Notes: generated from the letters alone by a model not told the origin. A stretch of DNA of 64,000 bases from Anaerolineae bacterium (GCA_025454525.1 JALOOG010000031.1:1-64000), one strand, 5' to 3'. Shown: positions 9,249 through 18,734, numbered from the stretch's first letter. Translations and numbers: made by a program.

Positions 9249-10268
9249 TTAACGAATCAATTTGCCGAGTTGATCACAGACCAGATCGGTAAAGGCCTCG
9301 GTGGAGATTGCCCCGTCCATATAGACATCAAAGGTATGGCCGCCGCTGTCATAGGTCGCCCGTACCGCTTGTTCGATCTGTTGCGCGAGGTCATGTCGGT
9401 TAGAGAAATGGCGTAAGAGTAGCGCTACACTTAAAATAGTCGCGGTGGGATTCACGATTCCTTTTCCCGCAATATCCGATGATGACCCATGCACAGGTTC
9501 AGCAATCGCACTTTGGTCGCCCAAATTTAACGCGGGCGCGAGTCCCAATCCACCCCCCCATGCGGCCGCCATATCGGAGAGGATGTCCCCATACATATTC
9601 GGCGTGAGGATCACGTCAAAGCGGGTGGGTTCTTTGACCATCCAATAAGCGGCGGTATCGATCAACAATTCATCGGTTTCGATGTCTGGGTATTGTTCGG
9701 CGATCTCTAAGGCCACGCGCCGGAACAAGCCATCTGATTGTGGTAGGATATTGGCTTTATGCACGATCGTCACTTTTTCGCGTTCGGTGCGTCGGGCAAG
9801 GCGATAAGCGGCATGAGCGACTCGCTCTGTCGCTGCACGGGTGATCACCTTTTGCGCGGTGCTACGATCGCCGCCGTCCTCAGTAAACTCATCGCCCACA
9901 TACAGGTCTTCGGTGTTTTCGCGCACGACGATCATATCGACCCCTGGACGGGCAGTCGGGACGGGTAAATAGCGGATCGGGCGGATATTGGCGTAGGTCA
10001 TCAAGATCTGACGCAAGCGCACGATCGGCGAAAAGTACCCCGGCACCGGGTAAGCGGGGGATTCGACCGCGCCGAATAACACCGCTTGGCAGGCGCGGGC
10101 CTTTTCGATCGTGCTTTCGGGCAGGGGTGTCCCGTATTTTTCGAGACACTCATAACCGGCTTCAGCATGGATCACCTGCACCTGTGGGATCAACAATTTT
10201 AAGACACGAATCGCGGCCGGCACGACTTCATGGCCGACTGCATCTCCTTCAATCACACATAATTTCAT
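9249..10268 (-). CDS. isocitrate/isopropylmalate dehydrogenase family protein
   Basis: A 339-residue beta-decarboxylating dehydrogenase of a 2-hydroxy acid. Visible family signatures: GDAVGHEVVP at the N-terminus, LRQILMTYANIRPIR (substrate-binding Arg residues), VRENTEDLYVG, the VHKANILPQSDGLF segment with its catalytic Lys, and the metal/cofactor stretch NMYGDILSDMAAAWGGGLG. The ENTEDLY wording is nearer to isocitrate/homoisocitrate-type enzymes than to leucine-pathway LeuB. The cofactor loop near HGSSSDIAGKGI suggests NAD. No leucine or lysine pathway genes are adjacent, so the exact substrate (isopropylmalate, isocitrate or homoisocitrate) stays open. Single gene, minus strand. Confidence 0.85.
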   Translation of the reverse strand: MKLCVIEGDAVGHEVVPAAIRVLKLLIPQVQVIHAEAGYECLEKYGTPLPESTIEKARACQAVLFGAVESPAYPVPGYFSPIVRLRQILMTYANIRPIRYLPVPTARPGVDMIVVRENTEDLYVGDEFTEDGGDRSTAQKVITRAATERVAHAAYRLARRTEREKVTIVHKANILPQSDGLFRRVALEIAEQYPDIETDELLIDTAAYWMVKEPTRFDVILTPNMYGDILSDMAAAWGGGLGLAPALNLGDQSAIAEPVHGSSSDIAGKGIVNPTATILSVALLLRHFSNRHDLAQQIEQAVRATYDSGGHTFDVYMDGAISTEAFTDLVCDQLGKLIR

Positions 10269-10800
10269 AGCGCACCCTTCATCGGTTTCCAGCTTAGTAA
10301 GGCCATTAAAAAAGGTAAAGATGTTTGTAAAACTGAAGGGCGGTGAGTCTCTTTCACTCTATTTTCGCACAACACCGCGGGTTTGTCGAATTGCCTAGGG
10401 TAATCGCTTCTAACGCGAAAATCAATTCAGTTGAGCATAGCGGAGGCGACTAGACCCAGAATAGCGACGGGAGGGTAATGTTGCTTGCAAGAGCAAAATT
10501 GAGAGCGTCGAAAAATGAAGTAGACTCCGAACACGGCGATGATCACCGTTTCTAAAAAAGTTGCTTGCGTACAACCTCACCCTAGCCCTTCCCAACTATG
10601 GAGTGGGAACTCGCCCGCGTAAAATGGAGGTGTGTGTCTCTATAGGGTATGGTACTTTTGTGAGGTTATTTAGCATCCAAAGGCATTTGCTTATCACTCA
10701 GCCAATTTTTACAGATCGTTGATACAACGCCAAAATAGCTCTTACACAGCGGATCTATCCTAAGCGTATCCGATTAAAAATCTACCACAGGAGAGACATC
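10269..10800. other. intergenic region before hsp20
   Basis: A 532-base stretch with no supported gene. It contains two similar short strings (GTTGCTTGCAAG near 10480 and GTTGCTTGCGTA near 10560) and the 15-mer GCCCGCGTAAAATGG at about 10612, which recurs near 12870. No CIRCE element and no clear promoter for the heat-shock gene were found. Confidence 0.45.
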
Positions 10801-11262
10801 ATGGCTAATATCACTCGTTGGAACCCGATGCGTGAAATCGCAGCGATGCAAAACCTGATGGATCGCATGTTTGAGGACACGGTACGCGGAATCAATACAT
10901 CGGGCGGTTTAGGCGGTTCGGCCTTGGCGTTGGATGTGCATGAAGACGAAAAGAGCTACACCGTGACAACCGCGCTCCCCGGCGTGGATGCAGAGGGGGT
11001 CAAGATCAATCTACATGAAGATGTCTTGACGATCGAAGCGGAATTGCCGGAACGTAAGATCGAACGGGAAGGCACACGCACCTTGATCCAAGAACGCAGC
11101 TACGGCCGATTTAGCCGCACGATCCGCCTCCCGCACACGATCAACGCCGAAGGGGTGGAAGCGCACTATGAGGACGGTATCTTGACCTTGACCTTACCGA
11201 AGGCTGAAAATGCTTTACCGCGTGCGATTCCCGTTAAACGACTCGGCGCGAATAACAGCTAA
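10801..11262 (+). CDS. Hsp20/alpha-crystallin small heat-shock protein
   Basis: ATP-independent holdase chaperone of 153 residues that binds unfolding proteins in large oligomers. The N-terminal arm (WNPMREIAAMQNLMDRMFED) is followed by the alpha-crystallin domain from about residue 42 to 137, with the typical ALPGVDAEGVKINL and SYGRFSRTIRLP strands. It ends in a short tail with the I-x-V oligomerisation motif (IPV). AGGAGAG lies seven bases before the ATG. It is monocistronic with an excellent terminator. No CIRCE operator was found upstream, so its heat control is not explained by the sequence. Confidence 0.95.
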   Translation: MANITRWNPMREIAAMQNLMDRMFEDTVRGINTSGGLGGSALALDVHEDEKSYTVTTALPGVDAEGVKINLHEDVLTIEAELPERKIEREGTRTLIQERSYGRFSRTIRLPHTINAEGVEAHYEDGILTLTLPKAENALPRAIPVKRLGANNS

Positions 11263-11281
11263 ATAGGGTTTAGCGACACAA

Positions 11282-11308
11282 GGCGACTCAGGTGCGAGTC
11301 GCCTTTTT
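11282..11308 (+). terminator. rho-independent terminator of hsp20
   Basis: Eight-base GC-rich stem GGCGACTC / GAGTCGCC with a six-base loop, directly followed by TTTTT. Confidence 0.9.
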
Positions 11309-11440
11309 GATTCAGGTAATCAGACATCAGCATCGTTATCAATCCGTTAGCGGATACTCTTTATGTGCGCTAGAAGCTTGCGACTTACAAACATTCAACG
11401 TTACAAAAAGCGGTTACTCAGTCATCTCAAAAAAGCACCC

Positions 11441-11475
11441 CACCTTTGCCCACGCAAGCCGATTCCCTGTCTCAT
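11441..11475 (+). repeat. degenerate short repeat, copy 1
   Basis: About 35 bases centred on CCACGCAAGCCGATTCC, closely resembling 12343-12380 on the other side of the SHOCT gene. Some weaker similarity extends about 20 bases upstream. The rest of 11309-11604 holds nothing I can name. Confidence 0.4.
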
Positions 11476-11604
11476 ATATGGGTAAGAGCTAGGGGTACAC
11501 GCGGATCACAGAGCGAATGCGCGTGACATCGGGACAATACCACCTCTTCCCACCCTATAGTTCAATGTTTTTAACAGCAATTTTTCTGTAGCTACTTCTG
11601 TTCG

Positions 11605-12243
11605 TTAAAGATTATCAAGAATCATTTGACGCATCCGTTGATATTCTTCGGAAGTGATCAACCCTTGATCTCGGGCCTCTTCTAATTGATGCAAGCGCTC
11701 CGCTAACGACCCGGTACCGTCGTTACTTAGGTTAGAAGTCACCACAAAGGTTTGCGCCCCTTGAGCGGTATTTTTATTTTTATCCAACACGATCGGCTCA
11801 CTTATCCCCGGCATGTTGACCCGAATCCGATCGCCTTGTGTGACAATATCGATCCCCGCGAATGAAGTGGTATGCGAGATATCGGCCGCTTGTGCCACAG
11901 TCCGATTTACGCCCACAATCATGGCAAATACACCTAAAATGAAAATAAACACAAATCCACCTGTCGAGATCAAGATAAAGCGTTCTTGCTGGGCGGAGGT
12001 GAGTTCAGTACGTTGACCTTCGGGGGAAATACAAAATCCAGTGGCTGCTTCCACCGTCGTTCCCGGACTAGGGCGGTAGCTGTCAAATTCATTCTCAAAG
12101 TTATATCCTGGTGGGCAGTTAATAGCGGCTTGTAGGCTCATCAGGATCGGATTGTCCCGAAACGGCCCGATCACGGGCAACACTATCAATGCAAACATCA
12201 ACACCATCGACATCGCCATCAATAAGCAACCAAAACGCGCCAT
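11605..12243 (-). CDS. SHOCT-domain membrane protein
   Basis: A 212-residue membrane protein. A first hydrophobic helix spans residues 5-27 and a second about 93-112; the loop between them holds two Cys residues and may lie outside the membrane. A cytoplasmic tail follows, ending in a SHOCT domain at about 183-212 (RLHQLEEARDQGLITSEEY pattern). SHOCT is a short C-terminal helix pair thought to mediate oligomerisation or nucleic-acid contacts. The start at 12243 has GGAGGAG about seven bases upstream. It stands alone between two degenerate repeats. Function unknown. Confidence 0.8.
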   Translation of the reverse strand: MARFGCLLMAMSMVLMFALIVLPVIGPFRDNPILMSLQAAINCPPGYNFENEFDSYRPSPGTTVEAATGFCISPEGQRTELTSAQQERFILISTGGFVFIFILGVFAMIVGVNRTVAQAADISHTTSFAGIDIVTQGDRIRVNMPGISEPIVLDKNKNTAQGAQTFVVTSNLSNDGTGSLAERLHQLEEARDQGLITSEEYQRMRQMILDNL

Positions 12244-12342
12244 GTGGACTCCTCCTTGAGATCAGTCATGTTTGACTAGCTTAATAGATCCACACAAAAT
12301 GAGCAATTTGAACCTCAGAAAAATACCCAACCAAGCAAGACT

Positions 12343-12380
12343 CACCACTTTATGCCACGCAAGCCAATTCCTTTCCTTAT
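12343..12380 (+). repeat. degenerate short repeat, copy 2
   Basis: About 38 bases centred on CCACGCAAGCCAATTCC, similar to 11441-11475. The two copies are in the same orientation and flank the SHOCT gene. Confidence 0.4.
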
Positions 12381-12930
12381 TGGTTATCTATCGGGAGATT
12401 GCTTTAAAGCCTAAAGTAACGGAGATCACGGTGCGAAAAACAGCCCGACGATCTTCTCCTGTGGACGTTGATAAAATCGTTCTTTAAAGTAACGCAATCT
12501 CAAACGAAACATATTGGAATGCTTCACCAGATCCTCACCATAGATCGCGATGAAACCGGAGGCGCTTCTATTCCCTAAGTCCATTATCAACCGATAGCGC
12601 TCCATGCGTTCAGGATGATGAAGATAGCTGACTTCCTAATGGCCATCGGAGTCGCGTTAAACTGGCGTGCGGGGATCACTTTAAAACTTAGGGAACCAAG
12701 TCCCACCGCTTGCCATTTGCCTAACGCAAAAAATGCTTGCCCCGTCATTTTGCCGTGGGTGTCGTAGTTTCGGGTTCATCTTGGGTTCTCGGTGTATTTG
12801 GTGGATGCTCCGAACCTAACCCTGAACCCTTTTTTCAAACCGTCGTACCGACCTTTTAACCCCATTAGTGGCCCGCGTAAAATGGGAAATTTTCAGGAGG
12901 TCATGGAGAAAAAACGATCAGTTTGTCCGC

Positions 12931-12959
12931 TTGCCAAATGATCGGCGATCGATCATAAT
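12931..12959 (+). promoter_or_regulatory. sigma-70 promoter of the TIR gene
   Basis: TTGCCA (12931-12936), a 17-base spacer, then CATAAT (12954-12959). Each box differs from consensus by one base. The predicted transcript starts about 30 bases before the ATG at 12996. Confidence 0.65.
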
Positions 12960-12995
12960 GACTCAGAGTAACCACGTTGAACTTAGGTGATCTTC

Positions 12996-13838
12996 ATGTC
13001 GCACAACACCAAACGCTTATTCATCGGCTATCGCACGACTGACTCCGCGCAAGTGGATCGGATCGCACACAATTTGCGCTTGCTCACCTATGCGGATGGA
13101 ACGGCGCGTTATCTTCCTTGGCAAGATAAACGCGATCTGCCTCTCGGTGTCCCGAATTGGTGGGACGCGATCCTTGACGCGATCGAACAAAGTGATCTGT
13201 TTGTGTTTCATCTCACATTGGAGAGCTTAAAAAGCGAGGTGTGCCAAGCGGAATTGGATTACGCTTATCGGCTAAATTTGCCGATCATCGTGGTGGTGTT
13301 AGATGGCGCGTATACACTGATCCCTACATCGGGAAGTTATCGATTGCATGACGAGATCCAAGCGTTGCTTCCCAAGTGGTTAAGGAAAATTCAATGGTTG
13401 TTTTACACAGGCGCGGCGGAATTTTTTACCCAGTTCCAAACAGCAGTCGAAACTTATGAACGGGATTGGCCAACCAGAACGTCCGCTAAACGCCCGTTAC
13501 ACATCGGCGATCCATGGGGCGGCGGGATTGAATTATACGCCGAAGCCTGTGAGCGTGCGTATGCATTAGAGTTTCAAGCGTCTGAAGAATTGTTCCGTGA
13601 ATTGGTACGACGTAAGATCGCTGATTTTGCGGAAATCGGCATACAATGGTTGGAATTGTTACAACATTACCAAGAATTGATCTTAATCGACTCGCAACCC
13701 CATACACGTTTTATGTTTAAAAAACGGTGGGAAGCCTATTTGACGCTGTTTCCGAATGACTTTTTTTTAGACAAAGATGAGATCTTCGATCCGAAAAGCT
13801 TTAGAACGCGATTTGACACAAAAATCGATCCACCATAA
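12996..13838 (+). CDS. TIR-domain protein (N-terminal part of a split TIR-FGE protein)
   Basis: A 280-residue protein. Residues 5-135 form a TIR domain: LFIGYR strand, DKRDLPLG box and the SEVCQAELDYA segment, with E86 in the place of the catalytic glutamate of TIR NADases such as SARM1. Residues 160-280 are a helical linker (YAEACERAYALEFQASEEL) seen in Chloroflexota/cyanobacterial proteins where TIR is fused to an FGE-sulfatase domain. Here a TAA at 13836-13838 ends the frame, yet the FGE domain continues in the same frame one codon later. TIR proteins often act in antiviral NAD depletion. ATG 12996 is chosen over GTG 12987 because TTAGG is suitably placed before it. Confidence 0.85.
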   Translation: MSHNTKRLFIGYRTTDSAQVDRIAHNLRLLTYADGTARYLPWQDKRDLPLGVPNWWDAILDAIEQSDLFVFHLTLESLKSEVCQAELDYAYRLNLPIIVVVLDGAYTLIPTSGSYRLHDEIQALLPKWLRKIQWLFYTGAAEFFTQFQTAVETYERDWPTRTSAKRPLHIGDPWGGGIELYAEACERAYALEFQASEELFRELVRRKIADFAEIGIQWLELLQHYQELILIDSQPHTRFMFKKRWEAYLTLFPNDFFLDKDEIFDPKSFRTRFDTKIDPP

Positions 13839-13841
13839 CCT

Positions 13842-14561
13842 GTGATCCTTAGACCGCGTAGCCAAGATCTGATGCCCGCACCGTTTGCATGGGTTGAAAT
13901 TGCGGGCATGGGGTATCACATGGCAAAATATCCAGTGACTAACGCGCAATATGCGGTGTTTATCAACGAGGGTGGGTATCAAGAAGAAAAATGGTGGACT
14001 AAACAGGGGTGGAAAGCGCGGAAAAGCGAAAATTGGACAGCACCGCGCTATTGGAGAGAGCCGCGCTGGAATAAATCTGATCATCCAGTGGTAGGTGTGT
14101 CATGGTATGAAGCTGTCGCGTTTTGCTTATGGTTAAGCGATCGCACGAGTGAAAAAATTATGTTGCCTACAGAAGATCAATGGCAATATGCCGCGCAGGG
14201 GGACGATCAACGCACTTATCCATGGGGAAATAAATGGGATTGTAGACGATGTAACAGCTCGGTCAAACCGTGTCTTAGCAATACGACTACCCTAGTACAA
14301 CAATATGAGGGTAAGGACAAAGGGAATAGCCCCTTTGGAGTCGTGGATATGGCCGGTAATGTGTGGGAGTGGTGCGTTACTGACCTTAAAACTAAATTAA
14401 TCGACATTGAACTAAATAGCAATTGTCGTGTGCTTCGTGGTGGGGCGTGGGACGGTGATAACGCTAACGACTATCGCTGTGATTACCGTGGTGGGTATGA
14501 TCCGCTTCAAGCATACAATGATGGAGGGTTTCGGCTTTCCTTTTCTAGTTCTTTGTTCTGA
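13842..14561 (+). CDS. FGE-sulfatase (SUMF1-like) domain protein, C-terminal half of a split gene
   Basis: A 239-codon frame in phase with the TIR gene and separated from its stop by a single codon. The whole length is an FGE/SUMF1 fold: MAKYPVTNAQYAVF, HPVVGVSWYEAVAFCLWLS, LPTEDQWQYAAQ, FGVVDMAGNVWEW and RVLRGGAWD. In many bacteria this fold is a C-type-lectin-like binding module rather than a formylglycine-generating enzyme. Neither GTG 13842 nor ATG 13872 has a good ribosome site. The part is therefore made by stop readthrough, reinitiation, or not at all. A small CCTTC/GAAGG hairpin and an eight-T run follow the stop. Confidence 0.75.
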   Translation: MILRPRSQDLMPAPFAWVEIAGMGYHMAKYPVTNAQYAVFINEGGYQEEKWWTKQGWKARKSENWTAPRYWREPRWNKSDHPVVGVSWYEAVAFCLWLSDRTSEKIMLPTEDQWQYAAQGDDQRTYPWGNKWDCRRCNSSVKPCLSNTTTLVQQYEGKDKGNSPFGVVDMAGNVWEWCVTDLKTKLIDIELNSNCRVLRGGAWDGDNANDYRCDYRGGYDPLQAYNDGGFRLSFSSSLF

Positions 14562-14634
14562 ATTCTGATGTCCTTCATCCTTCGGCGAAGGCGATCAAAT
14601 TTTTTTTGCCCAAACGTTATGATTATATAAAAAT

Positions 14635-14660
14635 AGAAGCGCCCCCGTTGAGGCGCTTCT
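14635..14660 (-). terminator. terminator of the PFOR gene
   Basis: Nine-base stem AGAAGCGCC / GGCGCTTCT; on the minus strand it is followed by ATTTTTATATA. It lies just past the PFOR stop. Confidence 0.8.
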
Positions 14661-14669
14661 TGGTAAAGC

Positions 14670-17600
14670 TTAACTGGGTTTGCGCGAGGCGAGATACTCA
14701 TACAACGCCCAACGCAGATTGACATCGCCTTGCGCTTCCTCAAATAAGGCGGAGGCGGTTTCGGGATGCGCGTTTTCTAACATCTTGAACCGGTTTTCCA
14801 TGTGCAGATACTCGGTGAGCGGTACTTTGGGCGCACGCGAGTCCATGATCAAGGGGTTTTCGCCACGCTCCGCCCGATCGGGATGATACCGATAGAGCAG
14901 CCATTGGCCGGTGTCCACTGCCGCCTTGTGATGTTTGAGCGCGGTCTGCATGTCGTCGATGCCGTGCGCGATGCAATGGCTGTAGGCGATGATCAGTGAG
15001 GGGCCGTCATACGCTTCGGCCTCAATGAAGGCACGCAAGGTCTGTTCGTCTTTTGCGCCCATAGCGACCCGCGCTACATAAATGTTACCGTAACTCATCG
15101 CGATCAAGCCCAAGTCTTTTTTCGCGGCGGGCTTGCCTCCGGCGGCAAATTTCGCCACCGCCGCCCGCGGAGTGGATTTGGACATCTGGCCGCCCGTGTT
15201 GGAATACACTTCGGTGTCTAATACCAACACATTCACATTGCGACCACTGGCCAACACATGATCCAAGCCGCCGAAGCCAATATCATAAGCCCACCCGTCC
15301 CCACCGACGATCCACACATCGCGCCGCACCAACGCATCCGCCAATTCATACAGACGTTTGGCCTCTGGACTATTCAGCGCCGCTAAACGCCCCTTGAGCT
15401 TGGCGACTCGCTCACGTTGATCATAAATGCCCGCTTCATCGCGTTGTTCCGCTTTGAGGATCTGATCGACCAAGATGCCGCCGATGTCATCCGAAAGCAC
15501 CAGTAACAATTCTCGCGCTTGTTCTGCTTGTTTATCTAAGGCGACTCGCATCCCGAAACCAAATTCGGCGTTGTCCTCAAACAGCGAGTTGGCCCATGCC
15601 GGGCCGCGCCCTTCACTGTTGACCGCGTAAGGGGTGGTGGGCAAGTTGCCGCCGTAGATCGATGAACATCCGGTCGCATTCGCGATCAAGCTGTGATCTC
15701 CGAACAATTGGGTCAACAACTTGACGTAAGGGGTCTCACCACAGCCAGCACATGCGCCGGAAAACTCAAACAAGGGTTGTTGCGCTTGCTGTTGACGGAT
15801 GCTGGTCGCTTTGATATTGCGGCGATCGGTTTCGGGCAAGGCGCGGAAAAAGTCCCAATTGGCACGCTCTTGATCCAACAGGGGGGCTTGTGGGGCCATA
15901 TTCAACGCTTTGGCATTCTCCACCAGTTTATTTTTCGCCGGACAAACATCCACACAGATCCGACATCCGGTACAATCTTCGGGCGCTACTTGGATCGTCA
16001 ATTGCAAGTCCGCCCATTCATGATCGCGGGCTTGGATCGATTTAAAGGTGCTGGGTGCATCGATCAAGGCCTCACCGTCGTATACTTTGACGCGGATCGC
16101 GGCGTGTGGGCAGACAAACGAACATTTGCCACATTGGATGCAGATGTCCGGATCCCAGACGGGGATCTCTTGGGCAAGGTTGCGCTTTTCGTATTGCGTG
16201 GTGGCCATGGGATACGTACCGTCAATTGGCAACGCGCTGACGGGTAAGTCATCACCACGGCGGGCGATCATCGTGCCTAACACGTTGCGAACAAAGTCTG
16301 GGGCATCCGATGAGACGGGCGCTAAGATCGCGGTCTGGCTGGTGACCGCGGCCGGCACAACGACTTCAAACAGGTTGGCAAGGGTGTTATCGACCGCGGT
16401 GAGGTTCATCGCGATCACCTGTTCACCCTTTTTCTTGTAGGTCTTTTCGATTGAGGACTTGATCGCGCTGATCGCCTCATCACGCGGTAAAACGCCGGAG
16501 ATCGCGAAGAAACACACTTGCATCACCGTGTTAATCCGGCCGTTCATGCCACTAGCTTTTGCCACACGATAGGCGTTGATCACGTAGAAGCGTAAACCCT
16601 TATCGATGATCTGCGCTTGCAATTCCCGCGGCAAATGATCCCAGATTTCATCGGGGCCGTGGATCGTGTTCAATAGGAATACACCGCCGGGGGCTGCTTC
16701 CCGCAAGAGATCAAAGCGATCTAGGAACATCGGTTGATGACAAGCGATAAAACTCGCATCAGTGATCAGATAGGGTGCGCGGATCGGATCGGGGCCGAAG
16801 CGCAAATGCGAGACGGTCATTGAGCCGGATTTTTTCGAGTCGTAGACAAAATACCCTTGCGCGTAATTCGGAGTGTTTTCACCGATGATCTTGATCGAAT
16901 TTTTATTTGCGCCGACCGTGCCGTCACTGCCTAAGCCATAAAACACGGCGCGTACCACACGTTCTGATTCGATCGTAAACGTCGGATCGTAGGTTAAACT
17001 GGTATCGCTTAAATCGTCGTAAATGCCGATCGTGAAATGGTTGATCGGTTCACGATGTGCGAGGTTCTCAAACACCGCTTTGACCATAGCGGGGGTAAAT
17101 TCTTTCGACGATAAACCATAACGTCCACCGAGGATGCGTGGCATTTGTGACCCGTGCCAAGTCTCATAGACGGCGGTAATCGTGTCTAAGTAGAGCGGTT
17201 CACCTGAACTACCGGGTTCTTTGGTGCGATCCAAAACGGCGATCGCTTGCACCGTGGCGGGTAACGCTTGTGTGAACAAACGAGCATCAAAGGGGCGATA
17301 CAAGCGCACTTTTAACACGCCAACCCGCGCTCCGCGGGCGTTGAGATAATCAACGGTCTCATGCACGGTCTCCGCACCCGATCCCATGATCACGATCACC
17401 TGTTCCGCGTCGGGTGCGCCGTGATATTCGTACAGTTGATAGTGTCGGCCGGTGATCGTCGCAAAGCGATCCATGGCAGTCTGCACAATTTCAGGGCAAC
17501 GGGCGTAAAATGGGTTCACGGTCTCACGGGCTTGGAAGTAAACATCGGGATTTTGGGCGGTGCCGCGGATCACCGGATGATCTGGTGAAAGGGCGCGGCG

Positions 17601-18212
17601 GCGATGCTCAAAGATCAAGCTTTCGTCGATCATGGCGTGTAGATCGGCGGTATCTAATAATTTGATCTTGGCCACTTCATGCGAGGTGCGAAAACCGTCG
17701 AAAAAGTGGATAAAGGGAACACGCGCTTGTAAGGTGGACGCTTGTGCGATCAAGGCGAAATCTTGGGCCTCTTGCACCGAAGCCGAAGAGAGCATCGCCC
17801 ACCCTGTGGCGCGAGTCGCCATGACATCGCTGTGATCCCCGAAGATCGAAAGGCCTTGCGCGGCGATCGCCCGGGCGGCCACATGAAACACAGTGGTAGT
17901 GAGTTCCCCTGCGATCTTGTACATATTCGGGATCATCAACAATAGGCCTTGTGAGGCGGTGAACGTGGTTGTAAGTGATCCCGTTTGCAGCGCGCCATGG
18001 ACTGCGCCCGCCGCACCGCCCTCACTCTGCATCTCGATCACTTGCGGCACAGTCCCCCATAAATTGGCTTGATGATCGGCTGACCATTCATCCGACCATT
18101 CCCCCATGGCTGATGAGGGTGTGATCGGGTAGATCACGATCACCTCATTTAATTGGTAAGCGATGCGTGCGACCGCCTCGTTTCCATCTAGAGTCCTAAA
18201 TTCATCCGCCAT
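14670..18212 (-). CDS. nifJ: pyruvate:ferredoxin (flavodoxin) oxidoreductase, single-chain
   Basis: Converts pyruvate, CoA and oxidised ferredoxin to acetyl-CoA and CO2. At 1180 residues it is the fused homodimer-type enzyme. The domain order is complete: N-terminal domain with YPITPSS, a transketolase-like middle, CIQCGKCSFVCP near residue 690 and CTGCRICVDVCP near 745 (two 4Fe-4S clusters), then GCAGCGETPY near 818 for the third cluster, and the thiamine-diphosphate site GDGWAYDIGFGG near 970. SNTGGQMSKSTP follows. GGAGAAG precedes the ATG. It is monocistronic with its own terminator. The gene indicates anaerobic or low-oxygen pyruvate metabolism, although a P450 in the same window indicates oxygen exposure too. 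Confidence 0.97.
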   Translation of the reverse strand: MADEFRTLDGNEAVARIAYQLNEVIVIYPITPSSAMGEWSDEWSADHQANLWGTVPQVIEMQSEGGAAGAVHGALQTGSLTTTFTASQGLLLMIPNMYKIAGELTTTVFHVAARAIAAQGLSIFGDHSDVMATRATGWAMLSSASVQEAQDFALIAQASTLQARVPFIHFFDGFRTSHEVAKIKLLDTADLHAMIDESLIFEHRRRALSPDHPVIRGTAQNPDVYFQARETVNPFYARCPEIVQTAMDRFATITGRHYQLYEYHGAPDAEQVIVIMGSGAETVHETVDYLNARGARVGVLKVRLYRPFDARLFTQALPATVQAIAVLDRTKEPGSSGEPLYLDTITAVYETWHGSQMPRILGGRYGLSSKEFTPAMVKAVFENLAHREPINHFTIGIYDDLSDTSLTYDPTFTIESERVVRAVFYGLGSDGTVGANKNSIKIIGENTPNYAQGYFVYDSKKSGSMTVSHLRFGPDPIRAPYLITDASFIACHQPMFLDRFDLLREAAPGGVFLLNTIHGPDEIWDHLPRELQAQIIDKGLRFYVINAYRVAKASGMNGRINTVMQVCFFAISGVLPRDEAISAIKSSIEKTYKKKGEQVIAMNLTAVDNTLANLFEVVVPAAVTSQTAILAPVSSDAPDFVRNVLGTMIARRGDDLPVSALPIDGTYPMATTQYEKRNLAQEIPVWDPDICIQCGKCSFVCPHAAIRVKVYDGEALIDAPSTFKSIQARDHEWADLQLTIQVAPEDCTGCRICVDVCPAKNKLVENAKALNMAPQAPLLDQERANWDFFRALPETDRRNIKATSIRQQQAQQPLFEFSGACAGCGETPYVKLLTQLFGDHSLIANATGCSSIYGGNLPTTPYAVNSEGRGPAWANSLFEDNAEFGFGMRVALDKQAEQARELLLVLSDDIGGILVDQILKAEQRDEAGIYDQRERVAKLKGRLAALNSPEAKRLYELADALVRRDVWIVGGDGWAYDIGFGGLDHVLASGRNVNVLVLDTEVYSNTGGQMSKSTPRAAVAKFAAGGKPAAKKDLGLIAMSYGNIYVARVAMGAKDEQTLRAFIEAEAYDGPSLIIAYSHCIAHGIDDMQTALKHHKAAVDTGQWLLYRYHPDRAERGENPLIMDSRAPKVPLTEYLHMENRFKMLENAHPETASALFEEAQGDVNLRWALYEYLASRKPS

Positions 18213-18734
18213 GAGCTTCTCCTCGTCCGGCCTGTGATGATGTTGCTCTTATTATGAGGGGGATCGGCGGGCGTGGGTTAGTGATGGGTGTCATCTTCAA
18301 GGCGTAACAGTCCGCGCTATTTTTGAGATCACCACCGAACGGTCAGAGAACGCTTAATATTTCACAATCGATCGGTTCTTGCTGATGGGGGATGAAACCA
18401 AGATCCATGAGTGGATGTGCGTGATGAAGGTGGGTATAGTGAGTGAGCATATCGGAAAGGAAATTATCCGGTGGAAGGACAAAAGGTCAAAACGGGTCTT
18501 GGTGACGCGGTTTCGGGTTTGGTGTTAGCGGATTGTGGAATGGTATGTTCACCGGATTTGTGTTGGGGTCTCTAGGGCTGGGTATTTTTATGAGATGACT
18601 AAGCATATGTTGCGCTTGTGCGTATAATGGAAAGTAGTAGGAAGAAATTGCCCTACCCGATCCGGTTAAAAATCATTATGCTGTTCATTCTTCAACACAA
18701 ACGCTTCAACACAAACGACAGGGGAGAGGTGAAC
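18213..18734. other. intergenic region between divergent genes
   Basis: About 520 bases between PFOR and the Wzz-like gene. Apart from the -10-like box at 18623 nothing is recognisable. The in-frame ATG at 18624 would add a long basic N-terminus with no homology, so the region is taken as untranslated. Confidence 0.45.
18623..18628 (+). promoter_or_regulatory. -10 box upstream of the Wzz-like gene
   Basis: Consensus TATAAT about 107 bases before the chosen start; no good -35 box is visible at the right distance. Confidence 0.4.

Larger units (their letters stand above)
12244..12995. other. long intergenic region before the TIR gene
   Basis: About 750 bases without a supported gene. It holds the second copy of a degenerate repeat (12343-12380), a second copy of the string GCCCGCGTAAAATGG near 12870, and at its right end a good promoter for the TIR gene. 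Short frames such as 12272-12487 lack a ribosome site and family motifs. The middle may be decayed coding sequence, but I cannot identify it. Confidence 0.5.

Noticed and set aside
10269-10800. Heat-shock operator (CIRCE) or structured RNA before hsp20
   Set aside because: No TTAGCACTC-N9-GAGTGCTAA-like palindrome and no stable conserved structure found by eye.
12272-12487. 71-codon frame upstream of the TIR gene
   Set aside because: No ribosome site or homology; it contains the degenerate repeat.
15693-16440. Plus-strand frames of 184 and 130 codons inside the PFOR gene
   Set aside because: Both oppose intact cluster-binding and thiamine-binding segments of PFOR; no independent support.
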